NCBI RefSeq assembly: GCF_958295425.1
Contig: NC_081147.1
Coordinates: 4,175,290 to 4,239,289, forward strand
DNA from: Solea solea
Taxonomy: Eukaryota > Chordata > Actinopteri > Pleuronectiformes > Soleidae
Reading direction: 5' to 3'
DNA length: 64,000 nucleotides
The notes below the pieces were generated by a model that was not told the origin of the DNA, searched no databases, and saw only the letters and a program-made list of their open reading frames with translations. How positions within the stretch are numbered: position 1 is the stretch's first letter; each line of letters begins with the position of its first letter. Positions 11,924-22,104 of the stretch are shown one piece after another. The position numbers were made by a program, and so were the translations under genes.

Positions 11924-12990
11924 AACTTTAGCAGATTCTTCTAAACTCTTCTAAATAACACGTGTGTACAGTCCCCCCCTCACTCGCTCTTTAAATCTAA
12001 TAAACTGACATGAGACATCTTCAGTAACCCTATCAGATTCCCCTGCCAAACTTTAATCAGGCAATCAACATTCATCATTGCTGTCAAATGTAAAGTCTGC
12101 GCTCCTCTCTCCCACAGTCAGCTGTCATTTCAGATGTGCCGTGACACTCCTTCACCCTCGTCTCCACCAGACTCTGCATCAATACCAGCGCAGACGTCAG
12201 CATAATACTACAATAGATATCACTCTAATTATCGTTATTGGTGCCGCTATCATCGCTGCTGTGGCATTATTACATCGGAGTGTAATTTGCCAGAGATTTC
12301 CTGCTGTTAAAAGGGAGGATTTTTCTCACAAGTGTCACCAAGTGCTCGCTCATTATGTAAACTCGTAGGTGTCTCAAAAATATTCTAGGCTTTTTCTTTG
12401 TGATGTGCTTGAACCACCATCAGTGTCGAGACCCCGAACCCACTCTATCATTGTGAGGAGTCTTAGCACCAAAAGATTTAAATGTCACTGTAATTCTCTG
12501 CCTGTGCTCATCTGACAAATCAATATATATATATATATAAATAAATGAATATATATATATATATATATATATAGTAGCACAAAGTAGTCAACTTCAGGGA
12601 CCGTGAACAATAAGTACTCTGACAGCAAATACATTAAAATGAAATAGGTGATGAACAGCTTGTGGGACAATGTCATAAAAAAAAGTTATAATTTTAGATT
12701 TAATTTCATTTGCATTGTTTGACTCGCTTGTCCTTTGTGCACACATTCATTTTGTTTTTCAATGAAAGGACTTTCTAGGTCCTAAGATCTATGGCCTTAG
12801 CTTTAAAATATTTCAAGGTCCACATGTGTCACATTTTTTATTGGCATAAATTACATATACACATAGTCAAGACATAATAAGTCACTTAATGAAAAGGGTA
12901 ACAATATTACTTGTGCAAGCAAGGTGTTGCCACAATGTTTCTTGTTAAATGGTATCAAAAGTAATCATTTACATTACTCATGGTTTGTAA
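11924..12990. other. Anonymous DNA with a possible conserved core and a TA tract
   Basis: Region 12180-12310 is free of simple repeats and recognisable transposon sequence, so it is a candidate for conserved non-coding sequence. A 96-codon frame there (12078-12368) contains a hydrophobic run but has no start context or splice evidence that I trust. TA repeats occupy about 12522-12573. Confidence 0.4.
12522..12573. repeat. TA microsatellite, interrupted
   Basis: Two blocks of alternating TA are separated by AAATAAATGA. Confidence 0.9.
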
Positions 12991-13177
12991 GTGGTTTGTA
13001 TCTATATAGGGCTTTTCTTGTCTTGACAACCACTCAAAGCTGCTGTACGCTAATGTTTCGCCATTCAAACATTCACTCACACACAGCAACATGGGGTAGA
13101 CTAGCGGAGCCAGTAATCGAACCCACAGCCTTTAAGTTGAAAGACGACTCGCTCTACCACTGAGCTACCGTCGCCCA
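12991..13177 (-). mobile_element. tRNA-derived SINE, copy 1
   Basis: On the minus strand the 5' head reads like a tRNA gene. The A box TAGCTCAGTGGTAGAG (complement of 13152-13167) is followed by the B box GGTTCGATTAC (complement of 13113-13123). The 3' part ends in a LINE-like tail (complement of TTGTATCTATATAGGGCTTTT at 12998). The same structure recurs at 30000-30237. A head with polymerase III boxes joined to an unrelated tail marks a SINE rather than a tRNA gene. This copy has lost most of the central region. Confidence 0.8.
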
Positions 13178-13498
13178 CTTTCACTTTTCATAACAAAATG
13201 AATGAAAAACAAGCTTCTTTTGGCTCTGACTCCACATGAATGAAATTATGAAAATAAATAGTTACACTGAATGACCAAAGCAGAAAATCAGAATTTACTG
13301 AAATCTATTTATTGGCTTCAGCATATTCCCTCCGATGTGACCTGCATCGAGACCTGCAATGAAAATACACTTCATTATCTAAAGAAAAAGTATTTTCTCT
13401 TTACTCTTTTCAGTGGTTTATATCCGGGTTATATGAGGAAGTCCACTGGTACCCGCTTATGTATAACTCTGCATTCAAGGAAACCAAAAAAAAAGCTT
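13178..13498. other. Anonymous DNA
   Basis: Nothing was recognised between the SINE and repeat C. Confidence 0.45.
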
Positions 13499-13541
13499 CT
13501 GTCTCATTAGGACCAGGTTTTGGTCTCCACGACTATATACT
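13499..13541 (+). repeat. Dispersed repeat C, copy 2
   Basis: CTCATTAGGACCAGGTTTTG and GTCTCCACGA match the second half of copy 1 at 5455-5490. Confidence 0.5.
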
Positions 13542-15757
13542 ACACATAGTAGTGTAGCTATAGATGCCAGTCACCTCCCTGCACCACCATGGGATTTACA
13601 GCACAGATAAACTAGGACACACTGGAAGGTTAAGTGTTGGCCTGAGAGTGTTTTCTCTTCTCACTTCATGTTGTTAAAAATCCTCCACACAAAATGGCCC
13701 TTAATTAAGATTCAGACGAGTGTTTGAGGCTCTTGGCAGTTAAATGGGCCCAGGAGATGTGAGGAGTGGATGGCGGCTGGCTGGCTGAGTTTGCCTGTGC
13801 TGACGGAGGAGGAGGAGGAGGAGGAAGAGGAAGAAAAGGGGACAAGAGGAGGGAAAAAGCATGAGGGAACTTTGTGGTCTGAGTTGTTTATTTGGACCAC
13901 ACGGCTCCCTTCTTTTATGCATGGTTTCACATTTTGTCTCTGCTGCTGCTGCAGTTATGGAACTGGTGTTGAAAAATAAAAGCAGACAAAGCTTAAACAT
14001 ATGTCAGACCTTGCTATTAAAAATGAAACAACGCTGTTAAAAAAAAGGGGGGTGGGGGATTTGGCTTTGTCACAGCACGCCACTGAGTGCCTACCACTGT
14101 CTGCATCTCTGACCCATCCAGCTGTCTCCACAACTGTCCACTCATCCATCAAGCCAAACAGAGATAAAACACTCAGGAATAACCTCAGTGAAGGGAAAGG
14201 ACAGCAGAGAAAACAAAGACACCAGGTCTGGCTACTGTTTCCTGCATTTCACCACTTATATTTCAGTGCCATTCCCATTATCCAACCTTGCCAATAATTT
14301 TGCAATCATATTAACCTTGCCAGGCAACATCACAGTATTCATATTGGTATTCTCCACCAATATTTGTAGCATCTGCTCAGTGTCCCAACATTTGAATATC
14401 TGTCTGGCCTGTCTGTCCCGACCCCCTCTCGGGCTCCTGATGCCGGCCAAGGAGGAATGGTTTTATGGCCAGGAACAGTAAATTCCCAAAGTGAGCCATT
14501 TCTTCAAATGACGATGCATATTTTAGTCAAGGCAGAAAAATATATAAAAAAAAAGAGGCATCAGTCAATAAATAAACTCCAGCTAGATGCAAAAATCCTT
14601 ACAAAAAAAATACTTTGAGCATGATTTCAAACACAAATATTTTAAGTAGGCATAAATAAGATAAGGTTGTAGATAATCAGGACAACACATTCAATTATTG
14701 ACCACCAAAGAACAAATATTTATTAACAGGCCTGTATTTTGTTGCATGAAACTCAATATTCCTGATGACAACATCCTCTCGTCTACAAGATACACAATTC
14801 ATTTGCAAAATTTCACGACTTCCCAACGTCATGCTGGAAAACTGAAATAACAAAATATGTTCATCACACACACTGAAAACCAACATATCGTTGTTTGATT
14901 GATTAATAAACATAATAAGATTGATGGTTTCAGCAATGAAAATGAGTGTAATGCTCTTTCTCTTTGTCTCTTCTTCATTTCTTTCCTCTTTTTCTTCTTG
15001 TTTCAAAAATCAAAAGCCTGAACAAAAAGTATCATTTAGGCTAATTAAACGTCCATTTTTCCCTTTTCTACTGGGGACCTTGTGTGTGATCGGCCTTGCA
15101 CAGATCAAGGACAGATGAAATACCTTATTTGGGTAGCCACGGCAACCCAAATCAAAGGCGTACAAGAAGGAAATCACATCTCTCTTGTCTGTCCAGTTTC
15201 CTAAACTAGCGCACAGCTGTGTTTGCAGCTTTAATTAACTAATGTACCTTAAAAAAGTTATTTCTGAGACGTTAAAATGGTTTCATATGTGCATGTCTAA
15301 ACCTTAGGTATGGATGTTTACTATTACTGTCTGACACCTTCAGTGGAAAAGAAAAACATGTCAGTTAGCTTCCTTCCTCCAGCAGCAACAATAGCGTTGT
15401 TCATTCTCTTTCTGTCTAAAGGAGGCAGCGAAGGATGTGAACGTGTCTGAGCTGAGCTCAAAGCATTCATTGTTACTGCCAGACAGCCAATGTGGAACTC
15501 GGCTTACCTCTATTGAATTGTCATCATCAAGAATTGTCATGCACTGATTTCACAGCAAGTGATCTTTATTTTTTTTTATTTTTTTGTATTTCTCTCTTCT
15601 GAGGTTCAAATCACTGCTTACATTTTGGTAAATTCCTTAAATGATTTGGTAAAGTCAAAACTGAATCTCAAACGATATATCAAACTCCCGACTGTGCAAC
15701 AAAGACAATTTCATGGTGCAGCAGACACATTGAGATTCTTGATTACTGATATAGATG
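13542..15757. other. Anonymous DNA with a GGA tract
   Basis: The block contains a purine microsatellite at 13805-13833 but no recognised element or exon. Several 60-100 codon frames (for example 14001-14297 plus, 14695-15006 minus) lack motifs. Confidence 0.45.
13805..13833 (+). repeat. GGA microsatellite
   Basis: About seven GGA units grade into GGAAGA. The purine strand is the plus strand. Confidence 0.85.
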
Positions 15758-15965
15758 CACGAGGGCCCGAGCACCAATGGGTACAAAAGGCCCCATTTTA
15801 TATCTTCTGATTGTTCTTTTTCATCATCATTCTTTCACTTACTTTTTAAGGGGAACTTTTGAAGACCTTGCCATGCACGAAAACTCGCCAAACTTAACGT
15901 AAATTGTGATCTGACTGAGATTTTGTGAAAGTTTTAAAGCAATCTGACGCAGCAGGGTTTCACAA
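15758..15965 (+). repeat. Dispersed repeat D
   Basis: CACGAGGGCCCGAGCACCAAT, then GGAACTTTTGAAGACCTTG and CACGAAAACTCGCCAAACTT match a fish interspersed repeat I recognise by its GGGCCCGAGCACC start. Its class is unknown. The right boundary is approximate. Confidence 0.5.
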
Positions 15966-16029
15966 GCAGGAAGAGCAAGCAGGCTTCCGCCCTGACTCAA
16001 TTCTTCTTCATCATTTTCAGGGTTGAATG

Positions 16030-16135
16030 GGTCGTTATGAGGCTTTTACAGAGCTTGATGATGAGCTGACCATTTGAATCAGGTGTGTGAAGCTTCTAAA
16101 ACATGCAGGGCAAACCAATATGGGAAACACCGACA
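16030..16135 (+). mobile_element. Palindromic miniature transposon (family M), right-half fragment
   Basis: GAGCTGACCATTTGAATCAGG, then TCTAAAACATGCAGGGCA correspond to the right half of the fuller copy at 19711-19922. I know this family as a very common hAT-like miniature transposon of fish. The left half is reduced to GAGCTTGATGATGAGC. Confidence 0.65.
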
Positions 16136-16254
16136 CTGGCTGTTGAGGAAATAATCTGAGATTTCACAGATTTATATCTAATTGATGTCTAGTTCCATTG
16201 AAATATCACTATAACTCAGCAAAGTGGTTGTTGGAAGACTTTCTGAATGTCTTC

Positions 16255-16312
16255 AGGTTCAGGTGCTTTTCCATCATAGCACTACTCGACTCAACTCTCC
16301 ATGGAAACAGAA
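16255..16312 (+). mobile_element. Inverted-repeat transposon fragment
   Basis: GCTTTTCCATCATAGCAC, then TACTCGACTCAACTC resemble the start of the element at 7708. The minus-strand frame of 154 codons overlapping it (16209-16673) is not taken as a gene. Confidence 0.35.
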
Positions 16313-17124
16313 TGCAAAAGGTATAGAAATAGGAACATTGGAATGAAGGGATTGGTGGATCATTGGCGGATACTGTTGCAAAGTAAAGTAATCCGTCCCA
16401 TATCGAGCAGGAAGTTTGCCTGTAGGTTTCACCTTTGAACGACCATGTGGTCTTCATCCAGAGTAAATCAAGTCCCACATAGTTCGATTCTGTTGCCAGC
16501 TTTAGATAAGCTCCAGGTAAATAACAAGCCTGTGACCAAATTGAACCAAGTCTTTCAATCTTAAATCCTTCCCTAACTTTAGTCAAGTCTGTGACACTTC
16601 TAAGCCTGTGATCAGAATGAATCAAGTCTCGATCAAGACAAAGCACAGACGACAGAAAGGGCGATGGACACATGTTTTATTTATTTCTTTCCTTTTTACT
16701 CAAGATGTGAGAACAATAGCTTTATAGAGGTGTAATTTGTAACCTTTTCTTTGGGGAAATAATGCAAAGTAGACAAAAACAATGCCTCCCTTTTGCAAAA
16801 AGATGACTTTTCCCCAATCACAGCTGTCCGTTTGTCATCTTTGGTGCAAAGCAACAGCATGTGAGGCCCCTTTGGTTTAATGGATCATAGAAATCCATCT
16901 AGCTGTTGTGGTGCTGGGCCGGATTTTCTTCTGTAATGAGCAGTCAGCAGTGTCTGTAGCCTGCTGAGGAGACCAGACATCATTTATATCCAGCGCAAGC
17001 AAGCAAGCCACACAGTCTCTGCTGCCAAAAGAACCATCCATTTAATAGAGACAAGTCAGAGAGAGGGCAGCCTGCATACTGCCACACAGCCAGCACTGCA
17101 CTGCAGAGCCCTGAAAACAGACAA
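16313..17124. other. Anonymous DNA
   Basis: No element or exon was recognised. Confidence 0.45.
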
Positions 17125-17161
17125 GGTGTGTGTGTGTGTGTGTGTGTGTGGGGGGGGGGGG
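17125..17161 (+). repeat. GT tract followed by a G run
   Basis: About 12 GT units (17125-17149) pass directly into about 12 guanines (17150-17161). Confidence 0.9.
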
Positions 17162-17537
17162 CTTAATAAAGCCAATCAGTTTGCCATGACTATCTGTCAC
17201 AAGTTAATTTATAAATGTAACAAATTAAACATGTGAAGTACTCGTCCCATATTTTTTAATTAAAGATTTTTGACATGTGTAATTTGCATTATAGCAAAAA
17301 CTGTTGATAATGAGCGGGTAATATTTGGACAAGTTGAAAATTATTAGATCTTATTAGATCAGAGAGATTTATGGTTGACTCAGATCTTTAGAAATCACTG
17401 CAGCTAATGGACAATATGTCTCTATTCTACACTGTCCACATTGTCCTCTCCACACTGCAGTGCATGTGCATTTATTTAAACACTGTGGTGCATAACATTA
17501 AAAAAAAATAAATTGTCTATTACTGTACAATCAATCC
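17162..17537. other. Anonymous AT-rich DNA
   Basis: Contains a small local direct repeat (TTATTAGATC twice, at 17342 and 17353). Otherwise nothing was recognised. Confidence 0.4.
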
Positions 17538-17962
17538 ATTGTCTACAGAGGAGGATTAGGGCCACACAGGAAAAAAAAAAAAATTAGATTTTTGAGTTAA
17601 AAGTCATAATTCTGACTTTAAACTCTGAGATTGAAGTCATAATTCTGACTTTAAACTCAGAATTATGAGAATAAAGTCATAATTCTCACTTTAAACTCAG
17701 AATTATGAGAATAAAGTCATAATTCTGACTTTAAACTCAGAATTATGAGAATAAAGTCAGAATTCTGACTTTAAACTCAGAATTCTGAGAATAAAGTCAG
17801 AATTCTGAGTTAAAATGAGAATTCTGAGTTTAAAGTCAGAATTCTGAGTTTAAAATCTGAGAATAAATTCAGAATTCTGAGAATAAAGTCAGAAATTCTG
17901 AGTTTAAAGTCAGAACTCAAATACTTTTTCCTGCATGGCCCTAATCCTCTTCCGTAATTGTC
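17538..17962. mobile_element. Inverted-repeat transposon with an internal tandem array
   Basis: A 413-bp element (17544-17956) is bounded by inverted repeats of about 32 bp that differ at four positions. The shared core GGATTAGGGCC and CAGGAAAAA is visible at both ends. It is flanked by ATTGTC on both sides (17538-17543 and 17957-17962), a probable 6-bp target duplication. The interior (about 17600-17920) is a diverged tandem array. Its clearest unit is 40 bp, with ATAATTCTGACTTTAAACTC followed by AGAATTATGAGAATAAAGTC. The unit is itself partly palindromic (GACTTTA...TAAAGTC), and the array runs through to AATTCTGAGTTTAAAGTC, its reverse complement. No coding capacity is seen; superfamily unknown. 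Confidence 0.8.
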
Positions 17963-18972
17963 AAATTAGGTCACATAGTGCTTATTAATCCTTTCAGCTC
18001 CATAAGACAGTCTGAGTTTCTCACTTAGCTGTGTTTAGATCGCATGTCATTCAGTGACTTCCCACCACTGCAGACGGAAAGTGATTTGCTTAATGTCACT
18101 ACAGACAGATGGAGGCAACGTTAACCTTGTGCGAGTAAAGCCAGATGGCTGCAAACAGGTTGAAGTATGACTGAAAACACAAAGACGTGCAAATTAAATG
18201 ACTAAACAATGGAAGAAATCACCATTTACCTAAAAATGTCCAGACACTTGTTTCATAAGTACATATAATGGGAATCAAAATGTCAAATACTAACCAGCTA
18301 ACAGTGAATAATAGCTCGATGACCTCCGACCGGGGGTTGTTCTTTGAAACACGAAACAAGTGATTATATTCCTGAGTAATGTCATTATAATCGGGCTTTA
18401 TATCGTCTGCTTCTAACCAACCATGATGACACTGCCATCCTCTGCTCGCCATCGCCATCAGAAGACGACAGGGTCAGTCGTTTCAGCAAGAGCCCTTTAT
18501 GACCCCTGACAGGGTCAGGTGGTAATTAGCTGCTGTATAGCAGCTGGTGGCATTAGGTGCCTTTAGAGATGGACTGCTGCTGGCCTGACACGTACTGCTG
18601 GAGGCAGCAGGGGCGGAATGTATGAAAAAAAGCCGTCAATTTGTACATTTTCTACTTCTTGTCGCATGACAGTGAGCTGACATCGTGACTTTTGTGCTGC
18701 AGAAGGAAGCTGATGAATTGAAGTCACATTAAATGAAAACACAGGCTCACAGGGTGATGTAGTTATGAGGGGGAGGTCACAGAAACCACATCTGCTGTAA
18801 TTTTTTACGACTTAAATGTCATACAGAAGAAGATGGGGAAGCAAAGATTGGTGATACAATCTACAACCATTACTTATTTCACAAAACTCTGTTTTAAGCT
18901 TTCTTGCTGAACAAAATAAACTATACGTAACAGTGATCAAAAGTACATAAATTATCAGAGGGAGATCAATAT
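17963..18972. other. Anonymous DNA between two array-bearing transposons
   Basis: No repeat was recognised here. The block seems single-copy. Confidence 0.45.
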
Positions 18973-19548
18973 GTATGAGGGGCCGTATAGGCCATAATCC
19001 AAACTCACCTCTCACATAGACTACTGAAACCTCTCACAAATACTACTGAAAATCAAACCTCTCACAAAAACTAGTGAAACCTCTCACATATACTACTGAA
19101 ACCTCTCACAAATACTAGTGAAACCTCTCGCATAGACTAGTGAAACCTCTCACATAGACTAGTGAAACCTCTCGCATAGACTAGTGAAACCTCTCACATA
19201 GACTAGTGAAACCTCTCACATAGACTAGTGAAACCTCTAACATATACTACTGAAACCTCTCACAAATACTAGTGAAACCTCTCACATATACTACTGAAAC
19301 CTCTCACAAATACTAGTGAAACTTCTCACATAGACTAGTGAAACCTCTCACATATACTACTAAACCTCTCACATAGACTAGTGAAACCTCTCATATATAC
19401 TACTGAAACCTCTCACATAGACTAGTGAAACCTCTCACATAGACTAGTGAAACCTCTCAGATATACTACTGAAACCTCTCACATAGACTACTGAAACCTC
19501 TCACATAGACTAGTGATTATGGATTATGGCCTATACGGCCCCTCATAC
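18973..19548. mobile_element. Inverted-repeat transposon carrying a 22-bp tandem array
   Basis: A perfect 28-bp inverted repeat (18973-19000 and 19521-19548, beginning GTATGAGGGGCCGTATAGG) encloses about 23 tandem copies of a 22-bp unit, typically ACCTCTCACATAGACTAGTG plus AA. Units differ in ordered positions (CACATAGACTAGT, CACATATACTACT and CACAAATACTAGT variants alternate). Unit 2 has a 6-bp insertion and unit 16 is one base short. If the outermost G/C is host sequence, a TA dinucleotide flanks TGAGGGGCC at both ends, which would fit a TA-target element, but TA is a palindrome, so this is weak. No open frame is present. The perfect ends contrast with the older elements around it. Confidence 0.85.
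19007..19516 (+). repeat. 22-bp minisatellite array
   Basis: About 23 head-to-tail units lie inside the transposon at 18973-19548. Variant units alternate, as expected from expansion of a two-unit higher-order repeat followed by mutation. Confidence 0.9.
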
Positions 19549-19693
19549 TCTGTGAAAAGAAATAAAACAAAAAAAACAAATAAAATATCTTAATTTCAAG
19601 TGTGCACAACGATCACTTTCTTATGTCTTGTGTCTTCAGATCCTCAAAGCTAAAATGGAGACAATTCAGCTAATCAAGTTCTATTTTCACCTC

Positions 19694-19931
19694 GGAATGT
19701 CATTAAAGGGTAGGGTTTCACAGTTCTGGTCCCGGTGGCCCACTGCTCTGCATGTTTTAGATGTTTCGCTGCTCCGTTACACCTGGTTCAAATGGTCAGC
19801 TCATCAGGAAGCTCTGCAAAAGCCTGATAACAATCCATTCATTTAAAGCAGGTGTGTTGGAGCAAGGAAGCATCTAAAACATGCAGGGCAGTGGGTTCCC
19901 AAAACCAGGATTGAGGAACCCTGGAATGTCA
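19694..19931. mobile_element. Palindromic miniature transposon (family M), near-complete copy
   Basis: Long inverted arms of about 75 bp (about 19711-19790 and 19845-19922) share TCTGCATGTTTTAGATG and CACCTG. The ends read TAGGGTTTCACAGTTCTGG on the left and, inward from the right, CAGGGTTCCTCAATCCTGG. GGAATGTCA is present on both sides (19694-19702 and 19923-19931). The left copy is separated from the recognisable end by eight bases (TTAAAGGG), so it is a probable 8-9 bp hAT-type duplication with a small extra insertion. It has no coding capacity. Confidence 0.8.
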
Positions 19932-21659
19932 CCAGCATATTTTACCTGCTCTTAAACCAACACACAGATGTCATCACTACATGTTGTTCATATTGTTTCA
20001 ACTATGAAACAATATTGTGTAACATCTGTGGGTGTGAGAGAAAGAGACAGGTTCTTGTTACTAACATTTCATTTGCAATGGAAGTTGTGTTTGACCTGGG
20101 GGTGGAAACAGGAGACACAGGATCTGACAATGAAAACTCGTGTGGTGTGCATGGACACTTAGGGCCTTTAAACATGAGAAGAGATTTATCATTCGGGCTT
20201 TTCATCCACACGGAACCAGTGTTTTGGTAGCCCTTAAATGGGTCCCAGAATGAAGTAGCATATACAACCAACATGCTACTTTTGGAAAATGATGTCTCTT
20301 GGATTCACTGCTGGTCTCTTTGTTCACATTATATTAGTAGTTCATCGGGCAGATTACACATCAGATTACAAACACTGGAGGAAGGGACAAAGACATTCTT
20401 GCTACCCTAGCTCTTAGCAGGAATTAGATGAGTTCAACATATTCCAAAAACACCACTATCTTATTTTGTTTGATATGGATCTTAAGCACCCAAGATAAGT
20501 ATTTTTTTTATTACAAGATAAAACAAATATTACCTTTCTAGGACTCTGGGTCTTTAGTGCCATTCTGTAACCATCATTTACTGCTAATACCAGAATGCAT
20601 GGTAAGCAATCGGCCAACTTCTGCACAACCTTGCATTTTTTTGCAGCTTATCACAAATTACAACCAGGGTTTTACTGAGACCAACAAAGTCCATTTGGGT
20701 CTGCATAGATCTGTATACAAAACATCAGCCATTGTATGTAATCAAACAAGATTGGGCATTCTTTTTTATGATTTTGTTTTGGTACAACCACAAACTGGAG
20801 ATCTTAATTATTGTCAAACTTTGGAGGACTTGTGAAAGCAACAAACTATATTTAAGCAGGGTAGGCAGCGTGAGTCCAAATCCCACTCATCTCCAACACC
20901 AGATTGACATTGCACAGCTTGGCTTACTGCTGTGTCTCATCCCACTCCAGTTCACAGTGAATCACCAAAACATCAAATTAGATGGAGAAATTAGGGAAAA
21001 AAAGCACTTGTCTCACTGGAGAAGTTCACCATATACCAGGTGCTGCCATGAAATAAGTGTAGTGACAGCCAAACCTCTCTGTTTCAGACTGGTTTTGTTG
21101 GACAGCTCCCTGGTGTGAAACTAAAGGGCATCACATCATGGGCAACAAACATTGCCAACTAATTTAAAAAGAAGAAAATGAATCAGAGCCTGTTTTAAAA
21201 CTGTGGTACCAGGGTGAAACTCATTTCCTTTGGCTCAGTGCTTGGCCAAGAAGTCCACAGGGGCGGCAAGGTGAATGACTCCGCCTGTTGACTACCTTGA
21301 GTTCCTGATTTCTTTATTTCCAAGATTGTTTCTATAATATCCATGGATGGAGGAGGCATTTCAGGGTCAAGGTCCAGGACACTTCACAGAAGCAGCTCAC
21401 GTCTTGCAAGCAGAAAAAGGGCTACAGGTCCAGATATTGATGTGTCACATCACATTACAGAGTCAGTTTTAAAAAACAAAACAAAAGTTTGCTCACACTG
21501 CAAATTCATCTAAGATGATGAAAAAAAAGTCAACTGATTGCTTGATTTAAACTCAATCTTCAAAACCAGTGACTATCATGTGATGAAAAATTTTCCCCCC
21601 GGGTATGGGCAAACATTTTGAGGCTTCACAATAAACAGTGTCCAAGACTTCTGTTTTTT
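19932..21659. other. Anonymous DNA
   Basis: Frames of up to 128 codons (20732-21118 plus) contain no recognisable domain. No transposon ends were identified. Confidence 0.45.
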
Positions 21660-22104
21660 GTTCATGTTATAGCCGCTGGCCTGCGTCCTCTCCACCCTTA
21701 TCCTGAGATTTGTGTTTGAAGTATGCCAAATTTCAAGATTTAAACATTCCAGATTTTAATTCATTATCTAGATATTCTGGGTGTATTGTGATGTTCTTGA
21801 TGCTGTTCCCAACTGTATTTTTGTTATTTTCTACTAACCAAATAGGGTTGATTTAGAGTTATTATGAGTTTTTTTTGGGTTTGTTTCATTGATTGATAAA
21901 GTAGATTACCTCTTTTATTTTGAAGAGTCCTTTTTTGGGTTGCATTTTGTTTTGTTTAACAGTATCCACTGTTTTTGCCACTTTATTACTACTTATATAC
22001 TACTTCCTTTCACTCATTTGTAAAATAAATTCTTTATTTGAACAAACCTAAACCTTGATCTCAGGTTGCTTCTTGTTCCCCCCGAGCTGGGCTTTAACAG
22101 TTCA
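21660..22104 (+). mobile_element. Solo LTR with 5-bp target duplication
   Basis: A 435-bp segment (21665-22099) starts TGTTA and ends TAACA, the short inverted repeat of an LTR. It is flanked by GTTCA on both sides (21660-21664 and 22100-22104). An AATAAA polyadenylation signal lies at 22024-22029, and the 3' part (CTTGTTCCCCCCGAGCTGGG) has the C-rich look of fish LTR 3' ends. No internal gag or pol sequence lies next to it, so it is the usual product of recombination between two LTRs. Gypsy-type or endogenous retroviral origin cannot be told apart from an LTR alone. The orientation is inferred from AATAAA. Confidence 0.75.

Noticed and set aside
13110..13177. tRNA-like sequence with A and B boxes on the minus strand
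   Set aside because: It is joined to a LINE-like tail and repeated at 30000, so it is a SINE head. A cloverleaf with proper stems is not evident.
16209..16673. 154-codon minus-strand open frame
   Set aside because: It has no recognisable motif, overlaps a miniature-transposon fragment and lacks splice or start context.
19007..19516. Regularly spaced 22-bp repeats resembling a CRISPR array
   Set aside because: Units are head to tail with no unique spacers, lie within a transposon, and the DNA is from a vertebrate.
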